A DNA stretch of 64,000 bases. Source: Phoronis australis. Its lineage: Eukaryota; Phoronida; Phoronidae. The stretch is taken from NCBI GenBank assembly GCA_002633005.1, contig NMRA01000087.1, positions 756,320-820,319 on the forward strand, read 5' to 3'. Position 1 is the stretch's first letter. Every line of letters begins with the position of its first letter. Of the stretch, positions 36,101 through 51,100 are shown piece after piece. The position numbers and the translations under genes were made by a program. The notes beneath the pieces were generated by a model. That model did not search any database. It saw nothing but the letters and a program-made list of their open reading frames with translations, and had not been told where the DNA came from.

Positions 36101-39100
36101 TTCAGCCCAGTATTCTACATTGTTAGGCTCATTCCCTTGGCAGTTTCACTGTTGAGTTTTCATTGTGATTGGCTGATAGTTACTGTGAAATTTTCCATTC
36201 GGTGACAGAATATAAAGGACAAGTGTAATTTCAAGGTTTATAAATGTGCAAAAATGGCAATTTTAGCAATCATTTTTGTCCCAAATTGAAAATTTTTTAA
36301 CCTTAATTTTGCGATAAACCTTTTAGTTTTGTGGACCTTGATTTGTCACTTTTGTGAAATTCCAAATTAGTGCCGTATTTAGATTTATTGAAAATCCAAG
36401 TCGTGTGTTTTTAGGAGTGTATCTGTGTGGTGCTATTAGGTACTTAAGAACATGGATGTTGAAGTCTTAGACTGTTTATATATGACTCTTGTATGGTACA
36501 AAGTTAAATAGTAAATCTTGTACATAGCAAGACAAAATATCCCTCTTGGCTCTGGTCTAGTAAGCATGCAATGTAAACTAGTCTCATGTTGTTTGTTATA
36601 GCATGCCAAGGTCATTTTGTAGAATTCTATTAGCTGATTGTTGAAGGCGAATGTGTCTTTCTTGGACTGACCGAATGTGTCTTTATTGGAATGACTTAAT
36701 GTGTCTTTCTTGGAAGGACACCTCAATAAAACAGTACTAACTAAATCTCACATTAATGATTGCGATCTGGTTTAGTTAGTGTTTGACAGACACTGTAGAG
36801 TGTCTTGTGATATGATCGAGTGACACTTTGCCCCTCTGAGTTGTCTGTTAAGTACACCATTACCAGAGTGTTTTGACGGCGGGCTAATAATAGTTCTAAC
36901 CCCATTCTTCAACAACACACATGTGATTACGATCGGTGACCCATGTCAGGTCAGGCAATCCCGTTCACCAACAGACGATTGGTTGGCTATTTTTAGCCAC
37001 TGTGTACTATGGTGTTTACGATGACCGGGGTATTCCCGTGGTCGTTGAGCTGGGCGTGAGTAATCGAGTGTTTTTGTCGAAGGGATTCCCGTTTAGTCAT
37101 ATGGGCTATGGTTAATACTTTCTCTAGTGCGTTAACGTGCGACAACAGAATGGTTAAATGTCTATGTTCTTAACGTTCCGTTCCTTGTTAGTACTTTACA
37201 CGTGGAGAGCTTCAATTATTTCCACCAATAAACAAGTGCTTTTATTTTTCCTATGCCTTTGGTATATTGAGTGGTTTTGTGTGCTTACTTCTGGTGACAT
37301 TTTACAAGTTGTTTTCCTACTCTCACTGGGACATTGATTTTGTGTATTTACCATTAAGCTTGAAGATTGATATGGTGTTCTATTTGATAACAAGGTCAAG
37401 TTGTTATTTGAAGCTACTCTCTGTTCTGAAAGCTGCTAGTTATTTATTTACATCTGCTCAGAACATATTGTGCTTTAGAGAGTGGGATATGGGGCGCCTA
37501 GGAAAGGGCGCCTAGGAAAGGGCACCTAGGAAAGGGCACCTAGGAAAGGGCACCTAGGAAAGGGCACCTAGGAAAGGGCACCTAGGAAAGGACACTTAGG
37601 AAAGGGCACCTTTCTTTGGGCCTAGTATGGAATGTGTTTAGTTGGCATGGACAATGTTTTGAGGAATCACTTTACTCTACTGAGTATTGCCCAGGGGACC
37701 TAAATTGGGATATCACGAAATCAGGTTAAGTGCTAAGCTTGTCATGTGTGGTTTTAAACACTGGCTGTAAGGTCTGTTTTGAGTAAAGGCATGCGTTCCC
37801 ATGTAAGAGTCAACAAAAGCGTACCTGGAAATTTCTGAAAATAGACCCATGTCCGGTTATTTGGTAAACGACCTTTAAAATATGTCAAATGAAATTGAAT
37901 ATGCGCCCGAGCGTATTTTCGGAAACAATGTCCAGCATTTTCTGATGCAATTTTAAAGCAGATAATTGTCATTAATTGGTAATTATTAAACTAACATTAG
38001 TTTTTGAAATAAACATGTCCTTTTTAATGCATGCAATTGTGTCTCATTTAGTAATAGAAAATTTTATTCGTCCGTACATATTTGGCATTCGTCATACATA
38101 GTGTGTTAAAGCTGTTTGTCATAATATGCTAGTATAGTTAGTTAACAACTAAGTCACCTAATATGTCATTTATTGATAGACAACGCTCAAGTGAAATTGT
38201 GATAATTTCTTGCCAAAATAAACAATATTCTACATCAGAATATATTACTTGTTACTGTATACGTACATTAGAAAAATCCACCACACTTTTAAAACATGCA
38301 AACATGTAAAGAAGATATGCCCATGGGCATACTTTTGGGTGGCCTTGTTTTGAGAAATAACTGGTAGTGAGAGATTACGCATATTTTCCTGGCAAGGTGC
38401 CTCTGACATTTCCACCGCTTATTACTGAAAGTTAAGAGAGTTTCGTACATGCCATTTTGGGCGCTAAAAATTGTGTGAGCTGGGTATTCACTGAGATGCG
38501 GGCGTTTACACTGAAGTCTTGTTCACGTAAATTGGGGGCGGGAAATAAGCCACACATGTGCACTTAGAAATGAAAATTTAGAAATTTCATAGGACCTTAT
38601 TGACAAGTCTGGATATTGAGCCAAATAACAACAAAATTTTAGATTTTAACCCGTTTTAACTCAGTAAAAGTAAAGTGGAAAGCTTGTTGTAGAATTTTAT
38701 TTTTGACTTTTTACCAATCTGACATCAATTTGGTCACATGACTTTGTTTAATGATATTTAGCAAAAAAGAAGGAATGTTGATAGCAGAATAACGGTATCA
38801 ATAACGCGAATAAGTTTTTCTTTAACATAAATGTTCGAGACGAAATCTTTAACATGCTATTACTGTTTTCTATATTATCGTTTGGTTTTTGTTTTGTACA
38901 ACTTTGAATTTTTCATGAACATCGTAAGTGGAATGTTTTAAAAACAATTGAATTCCCCCTCCAGGATGTGTCCAGAGGAAGGTCTGACAAAGACAGACAT
39001 AGGGACACTTATGCATTTCGGCATTACAGCACTGCGAATGTGGTCGAGCTGGGGTTGCATATCCCCTTGAGTACTAGATTTGTGCCTGAATTCATGAGTT

Positions 39101-42100
39101 CATGTGTTTGTTCCATAACAGCACTTCATACACAGTGTCAGTCTGGAGTGAATGATTAGTAATGTTAATTTCTTATTTACTTTCATTCATTCACTGTATA
39201 CCAATAGCATTGTAGCATAGAATCTTTTGAGCTGTTAGCATGCCTGTCTGGGATTACAATCTTATTTCTTAAAAAAACAAGTATATTGTTCTTTTCCAAT
39301 TGTTAGGTGTTTATTTGGCATTTAATTTAGCTACTTATCATCCATTTTTCAATACCGGAACATAAGTTTTCCATGTGTTGGTTCCAGACTGTCAGTGGTT
39401 TGTGGGACATGTAACAGTGGGCCAGCCAGACAGTAATTCTTTATTTAGCTTGAGTGCAGACAGAGTGGCTGTCATTATGTTGTCAAATAACTGACCAGTA
39501 GCTTCAGTAGACTGTGGTCACCAGTGGATAAGGTTATTAATGGGACTGTTGAAAACTTTTACAGTGGTCTGCTGTCTGGGCTTCTTATGTTTGCTGTTGG
39601 ATCAGCTGAGGACTAAATTTAGAGAGACACCTTGTATTTGTTTTCTGTGGCCAGAGCATTCTTTGCAAAGGTCAGGAAAAGACAATGTGACATTTGGTGA
39701 CCTGAATATGATAACACCTGCAAACAGAAGTTTGAGTGATGCAAATATGAAAATCTGCATTATGACACTTCCTTCTATTTTTGTCCTCAAAAATGTGCAC
39801 TGGGGAAGTGCTATGGATAACTGTTTCTTAATCAACTGTGAGTTGAACCGGGGATTATAGCTGCAGATTAGTCGAATTGATTTGAGTTATACTCCATGTC
39901 TCATTGACTTGTAGTTGTAAGCTTCATTCGTCAATTATAGTAAGCGTGGGCTTTAATTACAGGATATACAAGTTGCTTTTGGTATTTATTGTGTGACCGA
40001 GTTTCCTGGTTGAAATGTCACTTTTTTGCGCATAAGATACTAGCATTGCATATAACAAACTTGGGCTTCGGATTATTGATTTACTTATTGATAATCTTTC
40101 ATCATAATACAATGTAATAAGGAAATACTGATGACGCGCACACATGCTCGTGAGGATTGGAGTCAATCTTTCGCAATTCTTCGCTTATTTCATGGTAGAA
40201 AATCATTGCAAAAATTGTTATTTTTCTATTTCTCAAAGGCTTGTTACCATGGCGCAAATATTGTACACTATACCAAATGTGGTTTTTCAGCATCTATACA
40301 AAACAAGCCAAGCTAATGATAAACGGTAACGATTATTTTGTTAAAAATTTGCCAAAACAAAGTTTAACATGTCCGCCATAATGCATACTAAATATAGACG
40401 AGGAATTGCTGCACACCTGAGTGAACACTCTTGAATTTAGTACATAAGATGGAAGACGTAAAATTTTATGTTGTCAAATATCACAATCAAAATAAACTTT
40501 GAGAAATACCTGACTTTTTATCAGTATGATTTGTACCGAACGGCTATCATAAAACAAAAATGAAGCCACTCTTTGACAAATGGAAAATTGCTGTTTTTAT
40601 TATTTTTATGTCAAATTGAAGAGATAATACTATAAATGTGTCATAGGAGCCCACCTACTAAAAAGTTATTGAGGTGTCCCATTTGTAAAAATATTGTTTT
40701 TCGAAATTATGGGGTTTCAATATTTCTGTTTTGCCTTCTTGTTAACTTGGCAAATTGCTGTGAAAAATTAAAAGGCGAGTAATTTTTGATTCTATCACAT
40801 TTTCCAAAAACGTATCAGTCGGCACCAGTTTCTGAGAGCTGAAACTTTTCATTAGATCATTAGTAGCTCTCAACTCTGTGCTGTAGTACTGCAGCTTTGT
40901 AAGAGTATTTTATTTGAGAAATAATTTGTTCAAGAAACTGCTACTATTTTGGTGTTTCCATTTCAGCTGTTGTGACTATAGACCTACTATTCAAAGTATG
41001 ATAGTGGTTTTGCAAACAAAAGTTGAGTCTTGACTTACATTTCCTGTGTGTTGATTTCATAGACTAGTAAACTGAATGTTGAATAAATCTTAATATAATG
41101 CTTCCTGTGTATGTATGTGCGAAAAGACAAAATGTTGAAAAAAAAAAACAGTAAAAAGTAACACCTAATTGGAAATAAATTTGGAAATAATTTGCGGTAA
41201 TTGTAAGTCATGATTTGGTCTGGGGAATGTCAGAAAGATCTTTGTATCATCCCCCAGTCAGAGGCAGCCAGTTAAATGTGAAATACAGGTCCATAGCAAG
41301 GGGGATTCGAGGGGTTCAAATGAAGGTCCAGCCCCAGCCTATCCGCTAAAGGTATGATACAGATGGACAACAACAAAATTGATGCAGCTACTGGTACTAC
41401 TAACTACAATTGTTAACTAAGTTAGTAATAATTTTGAATTTGCTTCTGATTCAAAGCGCTTCACGTTATCATCGAGCCGTGCGGTACCCGGCCCACTTCG
41501 CCTGAGTGGTATTTGCGTAGATGACAGGATGCAGATGATTATAGGAGGCTTTGTTACTCATCGGCATTGAACACACGTGGTGGTTACACCGTAGGGAAAC
41601 AAGGGAGTAAATGCCTATACCTAGCTAAGCTATATAGCAGCGAGATAGCTTCCAAAAAGTCACATTGCTGTATGAATGCCTTAAAATCGACCATGAAGCA
41701 AAACAGCAGAAAATAAGTTTGTTATCTGATATTGCTCGCTAGTACAGTATGGTAAAGGGCAGGCGTTTGAAATTGTAAATGTTTGTAAAATACAGGTGTA
41801 TTTTTCGTCATATAGTGTCCAATTCTAGAGTGGATTGGTGGATTGACATGCATTTGTGTACACGTATGTGCGTTTCCGTCCTTTTAAATTCAGTAGAAGC
41901 CGACGGTAAGTTATAGACAGCCCTCCGTCGTAGCTCAAAAACCTGAATTTAATTATAACCGTGTTTGCTTGCTCTGAGAAAATACTGAAGAGTACGTTTA
42001 CATTTTTGGGGGAATGTAGGTCTAAACCCAATAAAAACTGTGGTCAATGGAGATAGACTTCTCTTGTCTCTAGTGTCAATGGTGCACAGCCTCACACACT

Positions 42101-45100
42101 TCATGCGAGCAACCTGATGGAAAAGATTTCCAAGCAGAGGCGGGTCTTTGGAGGGGTGTTCAGGGGGCTCAAACGCTCCCCTCGGGAAAGGATCAAAAAT
42201 AAAAATTAAAAAAATGTCACCAGGAAAATAAAATCAGCTACTGAAAACCAAACAAAATCTTACACAAGAGGGGGAATCCCCTCCCAACCTTCCCTACACT
42301 CGGCGCTACGCTCCTCAGATTCGGGCGAATCCTTACCCCCCACCCCTTACTGAAAACGTAGATCTGACACTGCCAAGGTTAGATGCCACAATTTTGAAGG
42401 TGCGTTACTCCGAAGGTTCACTACTCCGAAGGTTTGCCACCTTCGAAAGTTCACTGATTTCGAATGTCCACAATTCCAGAACCAGAGCTCCAACAGTTAT
42501 TTTTTTAGTCTGGTCTCTCTCAAACAGTAGTCCAGGCCTCAATGCACTGAGCCAAACAGTTCATTACTCTGATTGTCTGCTAATGAGTCGTAACAAACGT
42601 GAGTAAATTTTTGTATTTGTGTCCATTTAGTAACCGTGTAAAAGGCTGTGCAAAAAGTTGACTAGTTCTTAATACATTGATTTCATTGTTGAGATCGGTT
42701 CCAATCACTGCCAATCGTGATACTTGAATCTAATTAACGACTCATTCTCAATTAAGGGCAACATCTGGGGCACGGGTACGGGCTGCGGCAAGCAACGGTT
42801 TTAAATTTAAGAAGACTGAATGGGGCTCACTGACTATGTGAAGACTGCCAGGGACTGGGTAGCCTGCTAACTACATTTGATTTCGACCCACCTGCGCGTG
42901 GTTCCGGTGGGTGAGGTTCAGACGCAGCGGCCCTAAACTTTTCAGTCGCGCTATGAAATGATGCGACCTTGACATGGATTTGATGAATGCATCGTGGTTG
43001 ACAATCCATCAACATTCCCACTCCAAATTGTTTAAAATGCAATAACATTAACACGCAAAAATATAACTAGATAATAAGTTTCGTTAAGTTAATCTCCGAC
43101 TAAATATTTCTGACCGAGAAGGTGTAATCACTCATTTAAGCACGCCTGATTTGAAAATTTGGCAAGATGTAACGAGGAGAACGCTTTGGACCACATTACA
43201 TCCGAAATGAGTCCTATTTTTTGCGAGCAATCGTCACGGCCTCGCTGGTTCCCTGCGTGACGCAGGGTGGTAGCCAGCAAGCCTGGTATGATCACTTAAT
43301 TTTCCTCGGGAATTTTTTTACACTGGCGTTTCTGATTGGCTGTTCAATTGCCCAAACAAACTGACATGACTGATGGAGAAAGTGTAAATGTGGTCTGTAG
43401 TACAGACAAATTGGGTGCTTAAAATTCATGTTCAAGAAATGTGAATCCTAGAAAATTGTGGTTGCGCCTTTCGGATTGCATCTTCGTAATGTCGCTGGCT
43501 TTTGTTTACATTAGGCCTACTGTCCTGTATTTATACAGTATGAATGACACACTAGTTAAATCGACCAGATGCCGGCGTGTTTATTGTACATGTATATATA
43601 TATGTTTCTGAGCTCGCGGCTATTTAACATTAGGTCTACTGCAGAAACAAAATAGTTGCTGCCATGCCACTTGCATGGACAAGGCTGAAAATCGTCCATA
43701 GTCCGCCATTTTCTCACTTTCTTGTAAAGCTAACCAATGACTGTCGAGGTTACATCAATCAGTGATAAAGCACGTGCTATTGCCTGCTACCTGCGTGCTG
43801 GCTACCACCTAGCAGCACACGGGGAACTGGGGAGCCGTCACGGCATCCTCATCTCTGGTATTACTTTATCCGTCTCATCTCAAAAACATAGAACTGAGAG
43901 TCATCGTTGTGTATACAAATTTCCCGGATTAAGCTGCGTCAACTGAGGGCCTTAATGAAAACTCCACGGCGTCGACGTTTGCAAAGTATCGAAGGTCCAC
44001 CATTCAAGAAATTCAAACCACCCCCTGTGCAATGCTGGCTACGGGCCTGAAATGCTATCTTTTCTGACAATATGAGATGAAACGAAACTAAGTATCTGTT
44101 CTGGTCAACACCCTTTCTCTTCAGTGTCCACGCTGAGTTAGTGAAACTTCCTCATTCAATTAAGCAATCATGAAGACATCCCACTTCAAAGCAGCCGTGT
44201 TTTGTTGTGTTTTATTTTATGTCCTTTTCTTTTTCACTGTTTTGATTTAAGCCCTTAATACGTTTCAGCCATCAGCTGTATTTACTCCAGCATTTTAAAG
44301 CATTTTAGCTATAACGTTTTAAGTTGAAATGTTTTAAAGTTCTCATGTGAAAGCAAACATATTTTGTGCTGACCACTAGGTGGCCTACTACAATTGCTGT
44401 ATTTCCTTGAAGACGATACCTAAATTACTAACATTTCAGTTTCTTAAATAACTTTTAGAATATTATTAGTAGATCCATAACACTATATATTTTAGCATTC
44501 TTGATGATCACATAATCATTTTATGTGGACAGAAGTAATGCCCAGGTGTTTGTAAACATGCGACTTTTTTCTTAAACTTGCAAATTCAGGGTAGAAGTTA
44601 TTAAAAGAAAATCCCAGACATACTTAAAACTAATAGAAAATAAGCATACAGAATTTGTAAGTTTCGTGCAAAAAGTGATGTTTGTGGATGATTGGCGATC
44701 TCAATGAAAAATCAATTACAAACATCTGGCCATTGCTTTCATGTACGTAGTAATATTCTTTAATTGTTAAGGACTTCAAAATATATTGTTTTATTGGTCT
44801 GTTATTAATACTTTAAAAGCTATTCAATAAATAAGATGCTTGGTAATGAAGGTGTCCTATAACCTTAACACTTATGTATTTGTATTTTGCAGCCAATAAA
44901 GAGGCCTGCCGACACCAGTCCAGATTTTCTGTTTAATTTTCCAAAACCCAACATTCCGTCACTAGCCAATGAGAAGGAAGATCTCCACTCTCTCAGGCAT
45001 CTGCCAGGCATTGATGACATCATTAAGGCTGCTAATGGCGAGATTGGCCATCCTAAGGAGTCAGCAGCGTTGTTGGATGATACCGTGAAAGAACCTCGTC

Positions 45101-48100
45101 CTACTTTGGAACCCAAGTATTTGGGCTCGAAATCATTAGCTTTTCCGAAGGATAATGTAGATCCTCAATTCGCCCCAAATCTCAATGTTGTCTGCAGCAA
45201 CACGAACGCGACAGCGGTTTCTGTATGTAAACGTGGTAATGTCACTGTGCCGCCGCTGCCGAATTTTACCCATCCAGAGTTTCCTACATCGCAGGACACT
45301 CAACAAGCCTCCCCACCAGTGTGTAGAAAGTTGAGACCCCTCCCTGGTCTGTCTCGTTTCTCTCCAGGCAGCTGCATCACAACAAACTTCGCTAATAAAT
45401 TTGAATTTGAGGATTCTGACCCTAGTGACGATGAGCAGGAAGTCGATTCATTGGCAGCGGTTGCTAGGCAACCCATGGAACGTCCACAAGTGGATATTTC
45501 GGATAACGCACAAGAAAATTCTAATCCAGAAATATCTGACAGCGAAAAACTAGTGGTGCAAAACGACATTGTCAGTATTAGTTCAGAGGCTCGGCTATGT
45601 GAAGTGAACTGTTCAAACTCGGGAAACAAAGTTCTTTCTGGTCAGCTGCAAAACGACATACCTGTAGTTGTAGGCTCATTGGAGGCTGAGGGTAATGCCA
45701 AAGATCATATTAATGCGACAATCAATGAATCACCTGATGGCAAAGTGGTTGGTGAAAGTAGTTCTAATGCTGGCAGAGCAAGTGAGGCTGTGGTAACAAC
45801 AGTGGTAACTGGTGATCAAAGTAAGGGTGTTGTTAGCAGTGATGGAGTCGAAAGGCAAGACAACAATCCTCTGACATCTGCCAAAGATACCTCAACGAGT
45901 GAAAAAGAGCCGCTTAGTTCAGAGACGAATGTTGCAAGTTGTGAGGATGTTTCCACTGTTGGCAACCAAGAGAACAGTCCTACTCGTTTGTTGGGCTCTG
46001 AAGAGCAAATGAGGTCAGACAAGTTCGAAGAAGATCAGAATGTTAATGTGGAGGTACCTTTGACTACGAGTGTGTCACCTGGCAAAGATCAACACGTGCC
46101 AGAGGTGAATAATTCTAGCACAACACGTGAAGATGACGTGTTTGAGTTCAAAGGTGATACTGATAGCGATACACAAGATGGGAAACCAGTCGTGGCAAAT
46201 GACATCGGCGGGATACGGCTGGGACTCGACGGACGCGATGTCAATGGGCAAGCCACCAACTGTCAGGGAGTCGGTGGGTTGGGATCCAACGAGCACATGG
46301 ACGTGCTGGTAAATGGCGTCGCGATCAAGAAGGAGCTGATGGAGGGTAGCAATGGTGGCACGTCCGCCAAGCTGGAGGAGGTGGAGAACTGTAGCCTGGA
46401 GCTGTTGGAACGGCTGAGGAGTAACTCTCGTATAACCATACCTGAATGTCCATGTTTGGGACCTAATGGTGAGTGAGAGATGCTAACAAGAGCTGTCGGC
46501 GTGTGAGTTGTGGCAGACGTAATCGGTTTATTTGTTAGACATTCAGTCTCATTGGTTCTTATTGAGACATCCCGTGCATAAACAACAGAGCCTGTTTCAC
46601 TAAATTGTCGTAACTTCCTAAAGTTTCATTTACACATAGTCTAAACAATAACTTGTGCCAAAACCTGCAGCTGGTCACAAATTTCTGTTTAGACTCTGTA
46701 AAAACATTGTGAAGTTACGCCTTATTGGTAGTGAAACACGCTCCTGTTGTAAAAACACATTAAGAAGCTTCACGGTCTGTTTTTACAGATTTACTAAGTT
46801 TTCTCTACTTAAAGATGATAAATTAATATCAAGCACTGGTGAGTCATAAATGGCCAACTTCTAAGTATGGTAAAATAAGAACGAAGTGGTTTATTACTCG
46901 AAATACAACATCCATGACCTCCATTCTGACCATGGTATAGGCGTGGAAAACATACAAGTGTTGACTTGGCTTATTTCCTATCTTAGTTTTAGTGACGATA
47001 GTAAAATTAAAGTAAAATATTATACATTTGCCATGGTATGAAAGGAGATGTCCCAAGATAATAGTTGTGGTACCTGAACTGCACCCAGTATAACTTTAAG
47101 TAGAATTTCAGTGTCGTTCTGGGTTTTAAAGACTTAATCCTCGTAAATCCCAGTAGATCTCAACAGGAAATTGTAGTTGGCAAACCTAAAATGGCTGAAG
47201 GTCTTGGATGGAGGGAAAATAACTTATTCTAATGTGGAAGTTGAACTCGCACTCTTAACTCAAATGAACATTGCTTAATCCTTTGACCTAGTCCTTTGAC
47301 CATGAAATTATGAAAAAATGGTTGTGTTTACCGTAACTGCACCAAATAAATGACTGTAAAGTGTTTGCTGTAAATGTAGACCAGTCTAGCTGTTTAATTC
47401 TGTTGTTTCGTTTGGTTTTAGTGAAACCCGATGAGGATCTAGAAGGACCGTACTACACACATTTAGGCGCAGCACAGACAGTTGCTGGAATACGCCAACT
47501 TTTGGAAAAAAGGTGCGTAGTTTTTACATATAAACCTGCCTCCATCAACCATTAACAAACTTTCAGTAGGTTTACACCAATTGCCACTTTGAAATTTTCT
47601 CTAGCTTTGCATAGCCGACCAGAAATTATGAATTCTTGTTAAATCTGTAAAATGCAATCTAGAACAATTGGTTTACGTCATGGTTTGTGGTGGAACTTTT
47701 GTTTTGGTTCTTAAGTACACTGAGTTTTCGATTACCTTTGATTATGCTATGAACGAAGTGAAGTTCATTAATTGCTTCAATGGGGAATGTTCTCTGCTGC
47801 TAACTTGACTTGTTTGAGTTTAAACTTTGTGACTTTAGCTTTACCCAGTAGGTACTTTCACAATAAGGAAAAACTAACAAATATCTGTGATCGTAGTTAA
47901 AACTCTTCAGAATAAGAAACATGGCGGATAAGTGGACTTACATGTGCCATATTTACTCATTATGAACAATAATTTGTTCAGTGTATATGTCGCCAATCAA
48001 CATATAGTTAAATGTAAAGTGTTTACAGCAACGTAGTAATTCTTTGAAAAATACAAAAAAAGTCACCGTAACAATTATTTTGTCCCAGATTACGGAATAG

Positions 48101-51100
48101 TGCATATGACTTGTGTAATCAAATTTTATCCCTCTGGTGCAGGACTGACTTGTCTGGGAAAGCGATTCGCATTGAGAAGGCCATTTTCACTGGAAAAGAG
48201 GGTAAAAGCAATTTGGGCTGCCCTGTGGCTAAATGGGTGAGTGGGCTTTCGTTGGACTCCTTGCCCTATGGATTGCAATATTGTTGAGCCCATTTGATAG
48301 AAAAAAATGTGCCCACTAGTATCACTTCAGGTACCCAAACATTGTTTCAGTATTGAATCGGGTCACGGAGCCTTGCCTCAATGCCTACCAGTTGTTATTA
48401 CTCACTGTTTATTTCTTGCCATGATTTGGCTTTAGAACTGGGCCAATTACCACATTCGTTGGATGCATTTCATTTTGTCCCTTTTCAAGCCGACAACAGT
48501 TTGTATATCAGTGAAGAACAGAATGATTTCATCAATAATGAATAAGATGTTGAAACCATTTTTGCTCTGACTTAAAGAAAATATACCTATCACAGGGAAC
48601 ATATTTTTGACAATTCCCGCCTATCACATAAAGGCATTGCACACTGAACGTAAAATGAAAAATGTATTCAATTGAACAAATATCGTTACTTTGTATTCCT
48701 TGTGTAATGGCAGTGTTGGGGGAGAACGGGTCTAGTTCGACCTCGGGCAATCATAGCAGACTTCACACGTTTCTGTTTTTGTTTCTCATAAAATTCAGTA
48801 GCTTTCACAAAAAATTTTACATGCCTATGTAGGTTGAGCAACATGCTTCAATGGAATATGCTATTTTTATATTTTTGAACCCTAAAAGGAGATCTCATAC
48901 GATATTTTTTGCAACCATGTTAAGGGGCTAGTCCGCATTTTTAGTAAAGGCTCGTTTGGCCCATAGTTGAGCACACACTATTCCATAGGAAAATTTTATT
49001 GTTATTTTTGGTGTTTCAAAGACTACAGTGATACTATTAAGTTCAATTGCTCATGTTAAAAGTGAAATTCTTGAAGATTTCAGTATATTGTTGTTTACGG
49101 GAGTAAATGCAAGTACATGTGCTATGTGTATGCACAAATACACCATTCACTTATCTTTTTTGTTCAAATTCTACGTTGTCCTGTAAAATCCAGTCATTAC
49201 AAGTTATTAAAAGTATAGTGCGTGAAACTACAACTCAAAGTTCGGATATCTGTATGTCTTTTAATCCAGGGGTTGGGCAGAAAAGTTCGGACTTACGCAC
49301 CTGATCACTTTGATTCCAAACTGCACTGTTGTAATTGTAATGATTGCTTATCCCTAAAAGATTCCCTGAAATTTCCTAACTTTTCAAACAGTTTTAAAAA
49401 ATGAAGCTGTGAAATTTCTATTTTTCGAAAATGATGCCAAACTAGCCTTGGTCTCCCCTGTGACACTGTACCCTGTTTAACTTTAAGTTACGGTTGAAAA
49501 AAGTTATTGCTGTTAACAATTACCGAAGTCTAAATTGCATTCAGATTGTAATGTCTTGTTTAGTCTTTGTATGTATATTTGTGTTTAGTTGCAAATTGAA
49601 CAGCTGTTGATCTTCTCAGGTCATTCGTCGGTCTGGTCCTGAAGAGAAACTGCTATGTATCGTGCGCGAGCGTCGAGGCCATAGTTGTGAGACGGCAGTC
49701 ATCATCATCTGTATGGTGGCTTGGGAAGGCGTGCCGCAAAAGACGGCGGACCATCTGTACGAATATCTGATCTCTCAGCTACCAACAAAAGCATTTGAGA
49801 CAGAGAGACGTTGCGGATACAACGAACCGTGAGTGTCACTAATAGTAGTAAGATGTACTTCGCCTGTTTAGTACACAATATGGTTGACGAGCGTAAATTT
49901 ATTTTGCCAAATTTCTCAACAAAGGATTTATTTAAAAAATTTAATCTAGCGCTGACTTGGTGTAGATGTCCCCAACAACTTTTGACAAAGTTTCTATTTT
50001 TTGTAAGAAGGTAATCGGTCTTTCAGAAATACAAAAACAATTTTGGCAATTATTTTTTGCTAAATAATTGAAAAGTTACCATATGTAAATGAGATTAAAA
50101 TGAACATCAGTATGAGTAATGTAACATGAAGAAAGAGTGGCACAATGCAAATGGAGGGGTGGGTCCATTATCATGACGGGGGGGGGGGGGGCNGGGGGGC
50201 GCTGTATGTGGTCCTCTATTACAGCTGTTGAATAATGTCCAAGTCTAGGGTTTCAGACATTCTGGACCACTAATGGATATTAAAATTTCATCAACATGGC
50301 TTCTGGTGAAAATACTGTTGTGGGTACGATCCAACACAAAACTGAGGGAAAACGTGTGATGCAATATCTGTCAGAGTAATATGTTTTTGAACAATGTTAC
50401 TGTTGTTTCATAAAGTACGCGGGAGATTTATTATTTAATTTCTGGACGTGTCATGTACCATGGCATTGTAATAGTTATGTTTAAAGATAATGATGTTTGT
50501 TGATATTCCTTTCTGTTAACTTCTGCATACTTGCATTTGGTAGTAAAACCTGTGCCTGTCAAGGCTGGGACGAGACAAGGCGTGGCGCTTCGTTTTCTTT
50601 CGGCTGTTCATGGAGCATGTACTATAATGGATGCAAGTACGCCCGTAGTAGAACTGTACGCAAGTTCAAGCTCAAGGACACATCAGAGGTATCTTTTGTT
50701 TTTAGCTATATAAATTTTGTTGCTGCTTACAATTCTGCTGCTGAGTCTTGTGTCTTGTATGCTATTGACTAAATCTTGTGTGCTATTGGTTAAATAACCC
50801 CTATGATTCTGTGTTTTTTACCCACAATCCCGTTTTTTGTTGGGGCATTTTTCCTGTTTCAACATATTGCAAAAGTCTGTTGATATTCATCATTCTAATG
50901 CTAGTAAAGTTTTATTGTTACACCGGGATTTGCAGTGTTGATACCAAACAGTTAAAAAGCTGGCTGGAGCAACACTTTTGTTTTGTTGTTATAACACTCT
51001 TTTGTTGTTATAGTCTCAGCTTAGAAATATTAAGCTGACCAACCTTTTGAAACTAGGTCAACCACACAATGCGTTTTCTACCTCTGTTTCTTTATTTAAA

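Larger units (their letters stand above)
27145..44892. other. 17.7-kb TET intron between the CXXC exon and the next large exon
   Basis: No independent gene is visible. Contents: palindromic element copy 3 (29807-29905), a possible microexon (30772-30798), a dispersed repeat fragment (34090-34147), a 9-bp perfect hairpin (35946-35968), a 24-bp triple repeat (36650-36721), a 14-bp minisatellite (37492-37611), low-confidence element-like GC segments near 41282-41345 and 42131-42370, and a hairpin at 43243-43278. Confidence 0.7.

Noticed and set aside
38964-39159. Possible TET exon after ccccctccag
   Set aside because: The acceptor is good and the first residues are charged, but no donor follows within the open frame. 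The sequence resembles nothing in TET.
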